Part shown: piece after piece, positions 6,136 through 14,890 of the stretch
Layout: each line of letters opens with the position of its first letter
Numbering within the stretch: position 1 is the stretch's first letter
IMG/VR virus record: IMGVR_UViG_3300022752_000030
Coordinates: 47,238 to 111,237 of that record
DNA: 64,000 bases
Direction: 5' to 3' (one strand)
DNA from: a virus
Program-made: the position numbers and the translations under genes
Notes under the pieces: generated by a model
The model's input: the letters and a program-made list of their open reading frames with translations, nothing else
What the model was told of the DNA's origin: nothing
Database searches by the model: none

Positions 6136-6463
6136 CTGAATATTTCACGTCATGTTCATACAAAAACATGAGACAACATAAAGCGTGTGCTAAGTGGTGA
6201 ATACCGGATTCAGAATCAACTTGTTCACCTTTTTTCCAAGCCCACACGTGTCTTTGTAAAGCGTCAAAGTACCTACGTTTTGAATCTGGTACTTTTTGCC
6301 AATTATCACGTTCATACTTTTGAGCACCAAAAGTTAAAACTTTAACTGTTTCCTCTAAAGCAAGAGGAGGAAGTAAACCATATTCTAGTTTACCTCCATC
6401 AAATTTACGTCCTAAAGTAGTTGAAAGTGATTTTTCATAATCAACCATCTCCTCAAGAAACAT
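6119..6463 (-). CDS. DUF5664 / dATP-dGTP diphosphohydrolase-like protein
   Basis: A 114-residue all-helical protein: GRKFDGGKLEYGLLPP, VLTFGAQKYERDNW, then HHLAHALCCLMFLYE. This is the phage DUF5664 family, related to MazG-like nucleotide pyrophosphohydrolases and to the dATP/dGTP diphosphohydrolase of Z-genome phages. No purA-like (Z synthase) gene is seen here, so base-Z synthesis is not implied; dNTP pool control is the modest inference. The frame extends further upstream, but the TAATG overlap with the glycosyltransferase stop and its GGAGA favour this start. Confidence 0.7.
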   Translation of the reverse strand: MFLEEMVDYEKSLSTTLGRKFDGGKLEYGLLPPLALEETVKVLTFGAQKYERDNWQKVPDSKRRYFDALQRHVWAWKKGEQVDSESGIHHLAHALCCLMFLYEHDVKYSVDKTD

Positions 6464-7281
6464 TACATTTCTCCGACAAAATTTGCAACAGCTGGCATGT
6501 CTCCCGTAAAGTGATATGTTCCGATGTGTTGTGTTTTCATCCAAGGGCATAACCAAATCGTACCGCCTAATTTTCTCCACAATTGACAGAACATATAGTC
6601 TTCTGAAAGATAACGATCTGATCCTCCGCCCGTTGCACTATCGATTGTATCAATCATTGTATCAAAGTATGCGTGAATATAACGTGAACCGTCAAAACTT
6701 GATTGTCCTACGTGATCTGGCCTATATCTAAGATGTGGATATGCAGCTTCAAATTTAGGAAATACCTCACGTTTAATCATCATAAATCCTGTTCCGATCT
6801 CCAGTACTTCTAGAGGCTCAGTAACACTAAATTTATCTGTACCTTTAACAGCATTGAATACGTAATCACCAGTTACTTTAGATAAATTGCTAGCGTCAAT
6901 TTGTGGATTTCTTTCCATTGCTTTTTTGACTGCTTTCCATTTGATGGCTTTCTTTGGATAGGGACCGCCAATAATATCTCTATCTAAAGCCAAAAGTGCA
7001 ATTACATCATTTGGATTAAAGTGAATATCAGCGTCCAAGAAAAGCATGTGTGTGCAATCTGATCGGTGAATAAATTCATCAACAAGATAATTTCTTGCTC
7101 GAGTAATTAAAGATTCATTGAAAAGAAATGAAAATTTAATTGTAATTCCATACTGAATAGCAAGAGCTTGCAAATCAAGGCAAGCTTTTGCATATAAACC
7201 ATGATTCATTCCACCATACATTGGTGTTGCAACGAATATGCTTTTTTTGCGTAGTTCTTCTTTTTTAATTGAAATTTCCAT
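6463..7281 (-). CDS. GT-A type glycosyltransferase
   Basis: A 272-residue nucleotide-sugar transferase of the type often found in T4-like phages. IFVATPMYGGMN begins the Rossmann-like half, and HMLFLDADIHF supplies a DxD metal/nucleotide-sugar motif near residue 85. EIGTGFMMIKREVF and SEDYMFCQLW (candidate catalytic acids) follow, then WLCPWMKTQHIGTYHF. The acceptor is unknown; it could be phage DNA, a virion protein or host surface glycan. It is translationally coupled to the DUF5664 gene and lies just beyond the terminator of the HTH gene, so it needs its own or read-through transcription. Confidence 0.75.
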   Translation of the reverse strand: MEISIKKEELRKKSIFVATPMYGGMNHGLYAKACLDLQALAIQYGITIKFSFLFNESLITRARNYLVDEFIHRSDCTHMLFLDADIHFNPNDVIALLALDRDIIGGPYPKKAIKWKAVKKAMERNPQIDASNLSKVTGDYVFNAVKGTDKFSVTEPLEVLEIGTGFMMIKREVFPKFEAAYPHLRYRPDHVGQSSFDGSRYIHAYFDTMIDTIDSATGGGSDRYLSEDYMFCQLWRKLGGTIWLCPWMKTQHIGTYHFTGDMPAVANFVGEM

Positions 7282-7297
7282 TTTCTCTCCAAGAGTT

Positions 7298-7333
7298 AAA
7301 AAAAAGGAGATCCACTTTTGGTGGGTCTCCTTT
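7298..7333 (-). terminator. strong intrinsic terminator after the HTH gene
   Basis: On the minus strand AAAGGAGA-c-CCAC pairs with GTGG-a-TCTCCTTT (about 12-13 bp, 5-base loop) and runs into a T8 tract (7298-7305). It lies 13 bases after the stop of the 89-codon HTH gene, which is thus a one-gene unit between its own promoter and terminator. Confidence 0.9.
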
Positions 7334-7345
7334 GCGTTTGCTTAA

Positions 7346-7615
7346 TTAAGCGTTAAAAGTGTAACCAGCAGAAATAGCGGTGCGTACCATTGATTTGGTC
7401 GGTTTACCCAAACGATAAACAGCTACTTTGCTGCCGTCACGGCGTGTTTTAGTGTTTGTATAAATTACGTGACCTTCTTTACGTAATTCTTCGATTCGAG
7501 CAGAAACATTTTGAATACCAAAACGTGCTCTTGCTTGTGCAACTGAAAGTGTGTTGTAACCTTCTGTTTTGCTCAAGAAGTTGAGGATTTTAGATTTAGC
7601 GGATAATTTAGTCAT
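7346..7615 (-). CDS. winged-helix/HTH DNA-binding protein
   Basis: A basic 89-residue protein. KSKILNFLSKTEGYNTLSVAQARARFGI and VSARIEELRKEGHVIYTNT read as a helix-turn-helix followed by a winged-helix hairpin; a short Arg/Lys wing (TKTRRDGSKVAVYRLGK) and a disordered tail follow. Similar small HTH proteins occur in many T4-like aquatic phages without a known target. It forms a monocistron with promoter 7670-7698, good ribosome site (AGGAG) and a strong terminator, so it could be expressed early and strongly. Autoregulation through the inverted repeat at its promoter is possible. Confidence 0.7.
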   Translation of the reverse strand: MTKLSAKSKILNFLSKTEGYNTLSVAQARARFGIQNVSARIEELRKEGHVIYTNTKTRRDGSKVAVYRLGKPTKSMVRTAISAGYTFNA

Positions 7616-7669
7616 AATAATCTCCTAATGACAAAGTTTAACAAAATCTTGCGTATTGCAAGTTCACAA

Positions 7670-7698
7670 ATCATAACATTATATAGTGATCAAGTCAA
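7670..7698 (-). promoter_or_regulatory. sigma70-like promoter of the HTH gene
   Basis: TTGACT (7693-7698), 17 bases, TATGAT (7670-7675) on the minus strand, followed by a ~50-base leader. The -35 overlaps the left arm and bulge of the inverted repeat 7687-7722. Confidence 0.65.
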
Positions 7699-7722
7699 GT
7701 ACTTTTGTGGTACACTTGATCA
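7687..7722. repeat. inverted repeat over the HTH-gene promoter
   Basis: TGATCAAGT (7687-7695) is exactly complementary to ACTTGATCA (7714-7722); an inner GTAC/GTAC pair continues the stem past a 3-base bulge. It spans the stop codon of the DruA-like gene and the -35 of the next promoter. There is no following T-tract on the minus strand, so an operator or RNA 3'-end stabiliser is as likely as a terminator. Confidence 0.6.
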
Positions 7723-8979
7723 TCTGCCAACTTGTGGCAGATATTTTTCCTTAGTTTGATCCCAATTCAAATAGATAAGGTCATCATAGAAAAGTGTTTC
7801 ATATGAAACATTATTCTTTTTTTGTAATTGTCTGATTCGACCCTTAGCATACTTGGTTTTCCAAATATTGGCAAGAGTTTCTTCACTCGTATCGAAAGAT
7901 TTTACCAATTTACCTTCACCAATTTCTTTTCGTAAGAAATCATTTGTATTATTATACAATGGTGAAAAATAAATTCCTCGCTGATGTTCGGTACGAATTA
8001 AATTTTTAGGAATACCAAGCTTTGAATAAGCAAAGTTTAAAGACCTATTTTTGTGATCACGTTTGAGTGGAAGACCTTGTTGATTTTTGGCTTCCCACCA
8101 TTCAAAATATTTACGGGTATGATTTTCTTTGATCCAATCAAAAACCATTCTCATAGTTTTTTTACTCGGTTCAAAAGCAACCGAACCACTAGAAAAACCC
8201 ATTTTATTCCAGTGTTCTAGACCATCATATTGAGATAAACCTCCAGACTTGGTGTTACCATATAATGAAGTAGTTGTAACTCCAACAAGGACATCACCAT
8301 ATTGTTTTTTCCAATCTTTTTGTACTGTATCAGATAAACACATCAATGCCAACAACTTACCACCCATGTAATTAAAACCTAATGGTTGCAACGGCACAAT
8401 TGTGGAACCAATTGCAGTATGGTTGATCATGTGTTGTTGAGTTTTTACATCACGAGCCCATCCTATTGCATTATCTCTTGGTGTCAAATCTAGAAAATCT
8501 GAAGAAATACAAATAACACCAAGATATTTTCCTGTCACTTCATCAGTAAGAGTGTAAAATAAATTACGACCAATATTCGAATTATTCTTCATTGTTGAAG
8601 AAAATGTACGTATAGCATTCCATGTTTCCGCAAGTGGTCCGTTTGATAAGACCATAACCGGTTTTAATTTTTCAAAATCATCAGGTTCTTGTGGCATCCA
8701 AAAGTTTGATTTAACTTTCTGTATTAGTTTTTCTTGTTCTGTACTTTCCATCTGAAGTTCACTACCAAAAAGAGTAGATACTTCTTTGACTGGGTACCGT
8801 TCTTTAACCTCACACCATTTTTGATATAACGTGTATTCACGAACATCCATTTTTGATGCGTATGTTAAATCTTCAATGAGGATTTTTTTCATTGATTCCT
8901 CATCGATATGTTCAAACGAGCTGTTCTTTTCAGACCACTCTTTCCATTGTTTATCAACAAACTCTATCGGTGTTGCCAT
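7720..8979 (-). CDS. DruA-like (DUF4338) protein
   Basis: A 419-residue protein whose middle matches the DUF4338/DruA pattern: YLGVICISSDFL, LTPRDNAIGW, a conserved NHTAIGSTIVPL, then LLALMCLSDTVQKDWKKQYG and TTTSLYG. DruA is the hallmark protein of Druantia anti-phage systems, but free-standing DUF4338 genes also occur in phages with no known role. Here it lies between gp46 (14 bases away) and the HTH gene, inside the recombination gene cluster, so a DNA-related function is a reasonable guess. No Druantia helicase partner is present. The start is ATG; nothing looks truncated. Confidence 0.6.
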   Translation of the reverse strand: MATPIEFVDKQWKEWSEKNSSFEHIDEESMKKILIEDLTYASKMDVREYTLYQKWCEVKERYPVKEVSTLFGSELQMESTEQEKLIQKVKSNFWMPQEPDDFEKLKPVMVLSNGPLAETWNAIRTFSSTMKNNSNIGRNLFYTLTDEVTGKYLGVICISSDFLDLTPRDNAIGWARDVKTQQHMINHTAIGSTIVPLQPLGFNYMGGKLLALMCLSDTVQKDWKKQYGDVLVGVTTTSLYGNTKSGGLSQYDGLEHWNKMGFSSGSVAFEPSKKTMRMVFDWIKENHTRKYFEWWEAKNQQGLPLKRDHKNRSLNFAYSKLGIPKNLIRTEHQRGIYFSPLYNNTNDFLRKEIGEGKLVKSFDTSEETLANIWKTKYAKGRIRQLQKKNNVSYETLFYDDLIYLNWDQTKEKYLPQVGR

Positions 8980-8993
8980 TATATAAATTCCAT

Positions 8994-10712
8994 TTATTTT
9001 GCAATTTGCGAGAAATTATTCTTTTTCTCAAATTTAATTATGCTTCTAAATTTATCAAACAATTGATCACCTTTGTGTGATATAACAAATACATTTGTAT
9101 CTTGTCCCATTTCATGAATTAATTTTAAAAATTCTTCTGTACCAACTGTGTCTAAGCTTGAATCAAAAACCTCATCCAAAATTAACAAGTTTGTATTTGT
9201 AGAGTTTTTGAGTTTTGCAATTTGACGCCATGTAAACAATAACGCCAAATCAATACGCATCTTTTCACCTTCTGAAAAATTAGCATAGGAAAATTCATCA
9301 CGGTGACGACTCTTGATAGTTTCTTCAAAGTTTTCATTGATATTGAAATTAACAAAAAAGTCCATTGCAGACAAATATTTGTTAATTAACTTGTTCATTA
9401 TAGGCAAGTACTGTTTGATAATTTTAGTTTTGATGCCGGTATCTTTTAATAAAGATGAAGCAAATTCATAATAGTGTTTTTGTATAGAAAGTTCTTCTTG
9501 AGATTTTTGTAATGATACTAAATCAATTTTTAATTGTTTAAGTTTTTCATTTTCTTCTTCAAGGTTATCTTTGCGATTTGACAATTCTCTAATTTCTTCA
9601 TTCAACTTTGAAACATATTTCGTTATAGCTGTCATTGTTGACTGATGTTTAATGATTTCATTATTGTGTTCATTTATATGTGTAATGATATCATTAATTG
9701 TTTTTATTTGTTTTGAAATTTTATCAAGCTCTTGCGTAATTTCCTCAAGACCCTTTTTCTGATTATCGACTTTTTCTTTTCGTTCTCTAATTTGTTCTTC
9801 TCTGAAGTGTTCTTCGATGTGTTGTTTACAGGTTGGGCAATTATCATTTTGTTCATAAAATTCAATATCTTTTTCGTTCTTTTTAATGTTACTTTCAACT
9901 TTGGCTTCAATCTGAAAAAGTTTTTTGGATTTTTTATTTAAAGAATCTTTATTATTTCCAATTTTATTCTGCAATACAGATATATGTTTAGAAATCAATT
10001 CAACATCATAAATTAAATTGTTTAACTGTTCATTCGATTTTTCAATCTCATCTTTCTTTCTCTGAATTTCAGCATCATTATGTTTCTTATGTTCTTCAAT
10101 ATTTTGTTTCTGTAAATTAATTTTTTCTTCAGTTAAATTAACTTCATATTTAATTTTTGTTGTAGTATCTTTAAGTGTAGATACTCGATCCTTCAACAAA
10201 GAATTCATTGAAGAAAAAATTTGAATGTCTAGTAAATCTTCAATAATAGTTCTTCTATCTGAAGCCGATAATTGCATGAAAGGAACAAAAGATGCTGATC
10301 CTAATATAACAACTTGTGTGAAAGATTTATAGTTTAATTTAAGAATATTTTTTTCTAATACTTCTTGATAATCTTTAGATGCAGCGTCTTGATTAATTAA
10401 GATATCGTTTTGATATATTTCAAAGATATTTGGTTTGATGCCACGTATGACTTTATATCTTTTTTGACCGATATTGAATTCAATTTCAACCACACAATCA
10501 CGCTGATTGATAGAATTTAATAAATTGGGTTTATTGATTTTTCGAAAAGGTTTACCAAACAAACCGAAACATAGTGCATCCAAAATAGTACTTTTTCCTG
10601 CACCATTTTGTCCGATAATTAGTGTGTTAGTTGATTTGGTTAAGTTTATTTCCGTAAAAGAATTACCAGTCGATAATAAATTACGCCATCTTACTTTTTG
10701 AAAAAGAATCAT
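8994..10712 (-). CDS. 46: recombination endonuclease subunit gp46 (Rad50-like)
   Basis: SMC-like ATPase that with gp47 resects DNA ends for recombination-dependent replication and host DNA breakdown. Walker A GQNGAGKST (34-42), long coiled coils, a central zinc hook CPTCKQH, the ABC signature NFSEGEKMRIDLA and Walker B LLILDEVFD with a late H-loop (VISHK) are all present. The 572-residue length is normal. Its start overlaps the gp47 stop (ATGA). Confidence 0.96.
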   Translation of the reverse strand: MILFQKVRWRNLLSTGNSFTEINLTKSTNTLIIGQNGAGKSTILDALCFGLFGKPFRKINKPNLLNSINQRDCVVEIEFNIGQKRYKVIRGIKPNIFEIYQNDILINQDAASKDYQEVLEKNILKLNYKSFTQVVILGSASFVPFMQLSASDRRTIIEDLLDIQIFSSMNSLLKDRVSTLKDTTTKIKYEVNLTEEKINLQKQNIEEHKKHNDAEIQRKKDEIEKSNEQLNNLIYDVELISKHISVLQNKIGNNKDSLNKKSKKLFQIEAKVESNIKKNEKDIEFYEQNDNCPTCKQHIEEHFREEQIRERKEKVDNQKKGLEEITQELDKISKQIKTINDIITHINEHNNEIIKHQSTMTAITKYVSKLNEEIRELSNRKDNLEEENEKLKQLKIDLVSLQKSQEELSIQKHYYEFASSLLKDTGIKTKIIKQYLPIMNKLINKYLSAMDFFVNFNINENFEETIKSRHRDEFSYANFSEGEKMRIDLALLFTWRQIAKLKNSTNTNLLILDEVFDSSLDTVGTEEFLKLIHEMGQDTNVFVISHKGDQLFDKFRSIIKFEKKNNFSQIAK

Positions 10713-11792
10713 GTTTGTTCAGAATTTAAGGACTCAATATAGAGTTCTTTTAATAAAGTTTTCAACTTGTTGTTATCAATGTTATCTTCTTTAATGGAAT
10801 CAACATAACCATTTAAAATCGTCAATGTGTCTTCTGCTTGATCTACCATATCATCATCAACACCTTCTGTCAATTCGGTAAAATCTTCAGCAATAGTAAT
10901 ATCGATAGGATTGACATTATACAAGTTATTCATGAACTTGTCAAACAGATACGGATTTGTTTTGTTTACAACTACCACTTTAACATATGTGTTGGTATAT
11001 GTTGTTAGGTCTTTTTTTGTTATTTCCGAAATTGATTCGATTTTGTCATCGTAAACAATTCGATGAAACATCCTGTTAGGATTTTCTATAAATTCTAATT
11101 CTTTTGTTTCGATATCAAAAAGATGAAATCCTCTTTTATCATTATAATCTTGCCAAGTAAGTTCATAAGGATTACCCAAATAATAAATGCCATCAGCACT
11201 AGATTTGTGATGGTAATGACCACTAAAGGTATGTTCGAATTTACGAAATATTGATCTATCAAGGCCTTCTTCACATGGCATACCACGATACATTGCGAAT
11301 CCAGCAATTTCGAAATGTCCCATGCAAATATTTGCTGATGTGTTTTTAATTTCTTGCATAGAATTTTCATAGTTCTCTGCACAAATCCAAGGAATCATAC
11401 AAACATCGTGATTTGTATCCGAATATTTCAGATGAATAGTTTGTGGTGAATCAATCACGACTATGTTTTGGTATTCACGCAATAACAAATCAACAGAATT
11501 TACATCATTAGTATTTTTGAAATACGTATCATGGTTTCCTGCCAACATGTAAACATCTATCAATTCTTTTTCAAGAATATCAAAGAACATTTCTTTTGTT
11601 CTTTTAAGAGAGTAAAAATTTACATATTTTCGGCGATCAAAAGTATCACCAAGAATTAAAACAGTTTTAATGTTTTGTTCTTTTAATTTTGGAAAGAAGG
11701 TGTCTCGATAAAATTTTTCGTAAAAATCTAAAAAATGAACTGAATCATTCCTCGCACCGAAAATGCTGGTCGGTTATTACTGCTACTTTCAT
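10709..11792 (-). CDS. 47: recombination endonuclease subunit gp47 (Mre11-like), frameshifted at the 5' end
   Basis: Metallophosphoesterase nuclease partner of gp46. The large intact frame (from 11590, MFFDIL...) holds AGNHD, GHFE and GHYHHK motifs but lacks the N-terminus. Upstream, a strong AAGGAGG site precedes ATG at 11792 and encodes MKVAVITDQHF, then enters a stop (TGA) four codons later. The adjacent frame continues GARNDSVHFLDFYEKFY ... LILGDTFDRRKYVNFYS into the main ORF, exactly what Mre11/gp47 needs (DxH, GD). One extra C at 11759, in TTT-C-GGT, separates the halves. A sequencing or assembly error, a real mutation, or +1 frameshifting of tRNA-Phe from UUU to UUC before the CGG codon would each explain it. 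Confidence 0.85.
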
Positions 11793-11848
11793 TCCGACAC
11801 CTCCTTTTTCAAAAAATAAATGTTAAAATTAAAATCAAAGAAACAATA

Positions 11849-12277
11849 TTATTGTTTTTTATTCATGATGTCACCAATTCTATTTCTAAGTTCAGTTGTG
11901 CTGAAACTGTGTTTTCTAGAATTGAAATAGACTTCCATCATTAAATTTGAACCAGTATATTGTTTACCTCTGTATTCTTCTCCTATGATTCTAACATCAA
12001 TAGGATAGGATGTCAAGATATCCATCAATTCTTTTTCTGTGGCATATGGTATAATTTCATCAACATATTTACAAGCATCAACTTGCACGTATCTTTCGAA
12101 AACGGATTGTATAGGTTTATTTTTCCATTCTCTGTCGATTGTAGGATCAGTTTGCAAACCTACAATCAAATATTCACATTGCGTCTTTGCTTCTTTAAGC
12201 ATCATTACGTGGCCCGCATGAAACAAATCAAACGCACTTGCAACAAAACCTATTTTTTTACCTTTTATGTTTGTCAT
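11849..12277 (-). CDS. TagD-like cytidylyltransferase
   Basis: A 142-residue nucleotidyltransferase of the glycerol-3-phosphate cytidylyltransferase type. GFVASAFDLFHAGHVMMLKEA has the HxGH nucleotide-binding motif (H20, H23), a mid-protein ERYVQVDACKYVDEIIPY follows, and FSTTELRNRI is the C-terminal ISTTxIR-like signature. The product would be a CDP-activated small polyol or sugar; the phage substrate is unknown. It lies between gp55 (3 bases) and gp47 (57 bases). Such genes are frequent in T4-like aquatic phages. Confidence 0.75.
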   Translation of the reverse strand: MTNIKGKKIGFVASAFDLFHAGHVMMLKEAKTQCEYLIVGLQTDPTIDREWKNKPIQSVFERYVQVDACKYVDEIIPYATEKELMDILTSYPIDVRIIGEEYRGKQYTGSNLMMEVYFNSRKHSFSTTELRNRIGDIMNKKQ

Positions 12278-12280
12278 CTT

Positions 12281-12820
12281 TTACTCCATGAATTTTTCAA
12301 CACCCTTTGGTATCTTTAATAATTTCTTTTCTTCTTTTTTTGCATTTCTGCTCACTTCATAAGTCTCAATAAATTCTGCAATATTATCATACATTTCAAA
12401 TTGTTTTGACGTACCATCTTCAAAGTCCATCATTTCAAATTCGTCTAAAACACCAACCTGTTCAGTAGCTTTGTATTTAATGTACAGTTGTTTCTTCTCT
12501 TTTTGAATTCTTCTAAGAAAAGCAAAGTAAATAATTTGAGTAAAATAAGCAAAAGGATTCTTTGATATTGTAGGATTAAAGTTATCAAAATACATCAAAC
12601 AATTTTCAATACCATCAGAAATCATTTCATCTCTGTACGTATAATTAATAAAGTTTGGTTTATGTGATAAACCTTCAGCTATTTTCATCCAACACTCACC
12701 AATATAATCCGGAATCTTCGGTGGAGGTAAATTTGATTTTTCAGCTTCAGAACAAGCGGCCTTGTACTCAACCAAAGCTTTTAAAAAATCTTCATTATTA
12801 ATGTAATTTCGTTTATTCAT
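12281..12820 (-). CDS. 55: late-transcription sigma factor gp55
   Basis: gp55 directs host RNA polymerase to late promoters (TATAAATA). The 179-residue protein shows the gp55 pattern: MKIAEGLSHKPNFINYTYRDEMISDGIENC, then NPFAYFTQIIYFAFLRRIQKEKKQ (region 2-like DNA-binding and -10 recognition helices) and an acidic C-terminal part. Its presence agrees with the late promoters found throughout the structural half. It starts after an 85-base gap that holds a plus-strand promoter-like sequence. Confidence 0.92.
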   Translation of the reverse strand: MNKRNYINNEDFLKALVEYKAACSEAEKSNLPPPKIPDYIGECWMKIAEGLSHKPNFINYTYRDEMISDGIENCLMYFDNFNPTISKNPFAYFTQIIYFAFLRRIQKEKKQLYIKYKATEQVGVLDEFEMMDFEDGTSKQFEMYDNIAEFIETYEVSRNAKKEEKKLLKIPKGVEKFME

Positions 12821-12842
12821 TCAAATATACCATAAAAAGTTG

Positions 12843-12871
12843 TTGACAAACGGCTTGACATATCGTATAGT
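12843..12871 (+). promoter_or_regulatory. promoter-like sequence on the plus strand (antisense)
   Basis: TTGACA (12843-12848), a 17-base spacer and TATAGT (12866-12871) on the plus strand, in the gap between gp55 and the Sm-like gene. A second TTGACA lies in the spacer (12856-12861). No plus-strand gene follows, so transcription would be antisense to the Sm-like gene and uvsW. It could also be chance. Confidence 0.35.
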
Positions 12872-12905
12872 TCGGTATGTAGCCCTGATGATATAAATCC
12901 ATATA

Positions 12906-13268
12906 TTAATGAACTGTTATTCCTTTATAAGTTTCCAGTTCTTCTACTGCTTTTAATATTTCCATCATTTCTTCATTTTCTTTAGAAGCTTTTTGTTCTA
13001 AGAACTCATTCATTTTTTCTACTGTATTCAAATAATATTCTTCAAACGATTCATTAGGATCGTACATACAAAGTACATCTTCCATTTTAACAACAACATG
13101 ATTTGTTTTCATTAACGATAATGGAAGCCATTGATTCATAATCAGATTGCCGTTTCTCACTTCAAATACCATTGGATTTTTTATTTCCAACATGTTTTCG
13201 TATAAAAAATAAAAACAAATAACATCAAGCCCATCTTTAAATCTTACTATCTTAATGTTGTTTTCCAT
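12906..13268 (-). CDS. conserved hypothetical protein, possible Sm-like fold
   Basis: A 120-residue acidic protein. The first 75 residues alternate short beta strands (IKIVRFKDGLDVICFYF, LEIKNPMVFEV, MNQWLPLSLM, NHVVVKMEDVLCMYDP), like an Sm/LSm-type barrel as seen in small proteins next to uvsW in other T4-like phages. The last ~45 residues form a charged helix (NTVEKMNEFLEQKASKENEEM). It overlaps the uvsW stop by 17 bases, so the two are likely co-expressed. RNA or DNA binding is a guess from fold only. Confidence 0.55.
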   Translation of the reverse strand: MENNIKIVRFKDGLDVICFYFLYENMLEIKNPMVFEVRNGNLIMNQWLPLSLMKTNHVVVKMEDVLCMYDPNESFEEYYLNTVEKMNEFLEQKASKENEEMMEILKAVEELETYKGITVH

Positions 13269-14745
13269 CTTTTAGTCCTATGTTATAAACTTTAAACGGG
13301 AACCTCTCCTCATTATATATCTTTACTCTTTCCACGAAATGTTGAAGTGTAAAATTCATATGTTTTTTATATCTCATATCATCAGCTATATCGTAAAGAG
13401 TTGCTTTATCTTTATTATTAGATTGTCGCAAACCTCTACCAATCGATTGCAAATTTCGCACCCTTGATTTTGACGGTGACGCAAATATAATGTTATGCAA
13501 ATTCCTAATGTTGATTCCAGTAGAAAAAGTACCAAAACTAGCCACAACAATAGCTCCATTTTCATTTTCCATTATTTTTCGTATTGATTCTCTATCTTCT
13601 GTATCTACACCGCCATGCACAAAAAAAACTTTACGACCATTTGCTTTTTCTGTAATCATATTATATAATATTTTGCCATGTTTTTCAACCATTTGATATA
13701 ATACAAGTGTATTTTTTTCTAAACTTATTGTTAAATTTCTTATAAATCTATTTCTATTTTCATTAGATATTAAGTATTCGATTTCTTCTTGATAAGTCTT
13801 ATCTTTCATATTTTCACAAGAATCGTCTGGATGTTTTAAAACTAGACATTTGATATCAAAAGAAACAAGTTGTTTTTTATCAATTAATTCTTTGGTCGTA
13901 ATTACTTTTTCAACCGAACCGAACAATCCTTCTAAAACCAATTTGTGAGTTTTTGTTCCGTCAAGTGTTCCGGTTAATCCAATTCTATATTTTGTTTTAT
14001 TCGCCGATGTCATTATTGTGGTCAATGACTGAGCCTTGAATAAGTGAGCTTCATCACCAATGACGTATTCGAACTGTTCGAAATATTCTTTTGGTAGTTG
14101 GTACAGAGATTGCCAAGTTGAAATGATTAATTTTTTATCTGAATTTTTATCTCGCCCTTGATAAACTCTATGTACATTAGATTCAACGTCAAAATTATTT
14201 TCAGAAGAATAATCAACAAAGTCCGAATAAAGTTGTTCAACTAAAGACGTTGTTGGTACAATAATTAAACCTTTTAGATTTTGAAATTCTAATAATTGTC
14301 TAAAAAGTAAGTATATTATGAGAGATTTACCTGACGCAGTTGGAGAAAGCATTAATGCTCGGCGTCTTTGTATTGCGTGTATGAACGCATTTTTTTGATG
14401 TTCTCTGACTTGTATCGGTTTACCTTGAGAATGTAGTTTTAAAGTATCTACAAATTTATTAAAATGGTATACCGAATATTCATCTTGCAATTCTTCGTAT
14501 TCGTATGTATAATTGCGTTCTGTGCAAAATTCACGGATATAATCGATGAGTCCTACGTAAATTTGATTGTTTTGTAAATTAAAAAGTCTTATGCGACCGT
14601 CCCATATTTTATTTCTATAGGCTGGGACAAATTGATATCCAGGGACAAAAAAAGTAAAATATTCTGATAATTCTTTTGCTATATGTTTTTCACAATTTAT
14701 TTTAGCATAAACCTCATCAATTTTACTTATAATTAAATTATTCAT
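13252..14745 (-). CDS. uvsW: UvsW RNA-DNA/DNA helicase
   Basis: Superfamily 2 helicase that branch-migrates and unwinds R-loops, switching replication from origin to recombination mode. Walker A LSPTASGKS, DEAH-type box GDEAHLF, motif III (GLTGTLDG), motif V (VVASFGTFSTGINIRNL) and motif VI QSIGRGLRQ are in order, with an N-terminal DNA-binding domain (IRLFNLQNNQIYVGLIDYI). The 497-residue length agrees with T4 (503). Confidence 0.95.
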   Translation of the reverse strand: MNNLIISKIDEVYAKINCEKHIAKELSEYFTFFVPGYQFVPAYRNKIWDGRIRLFNLQNNQIYVGLIDYIREFCTERNYTYEYEELQDEYSVYHFNKFVDTLKLHSQGKPIQVREHQKNAFIHAIQRRRALMLSPTASGKSLIIYLLFRQLLEFQNLKGLIIVPTTSLVEQLYSDFVDYSSENNFDVESNVHRVYQGRDKNSDKKLIISTWQSLYQLPKEYFEQFEYVIGDEAHLFKAQSLTTIMTSANKTKYRIGLTGTLDGTKTHKLVLEGLFGSVEKVITTKELIDKKQLVSFDIKCLVLKHPDDSCENMKDKTYQEEIEYLISNENRNRFIRNLTISLEKNTLVLYQMVEKHGKILYNMITEKANGRKVFFVHGGVDTEDRESIRKIMENENGAIVVASFGTFSTGINIRNLHNIIFASPSKSRVRNLQSIGRGLRQSNNKDKATLYDIADDMRYKKHMNFTLQHFVERVKIYNEERFPFKVYNIGLKDGKQH

Positions 14746-14890
14746 TTAAACTTTTCTTTATCAATTCACTTATTTTCTTTTTATAATCAGGATTTTGCCA
14801 GTTTTTTTTTATTTTTTCTGATCTTTTTTTTGATCCTTGTTTTTGTTTTTCGGTCCTTTCAACACCTTTAAGTAAAGATTTAGGACTAAT
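14738..14890 (-). pseudogene. C-terminal remnant of a homing-endonuclease-like gene
   Basis: Between uvsY and uvsW one minus-strand frame is open for about 50 codons without an ATG, GTG or TTG. It reads ISPKSLLKGVERTEKQKQ, then GSKKRSEKIKKNWQNPDYK and KKISELIKKSLNE. Lys/Ser-rich helices with KIKKNWQNPDY look like the NUMOD3-type DNA-binding tail of phage homing endonucleases. It ends at TAA overlapping the uvsW start (ATGAATAA). I infer a decayed mobile gene; the short length leaves room for doubt. Confidence 0.4.

Noticed and set aside
6119-6463. Evidence for base-Z (diaminopurine) DNA
   Set aside because: The DUF5664 protein alone is not enough; no PurZ-like synthase or DpoZ-type gene is seen in the window.
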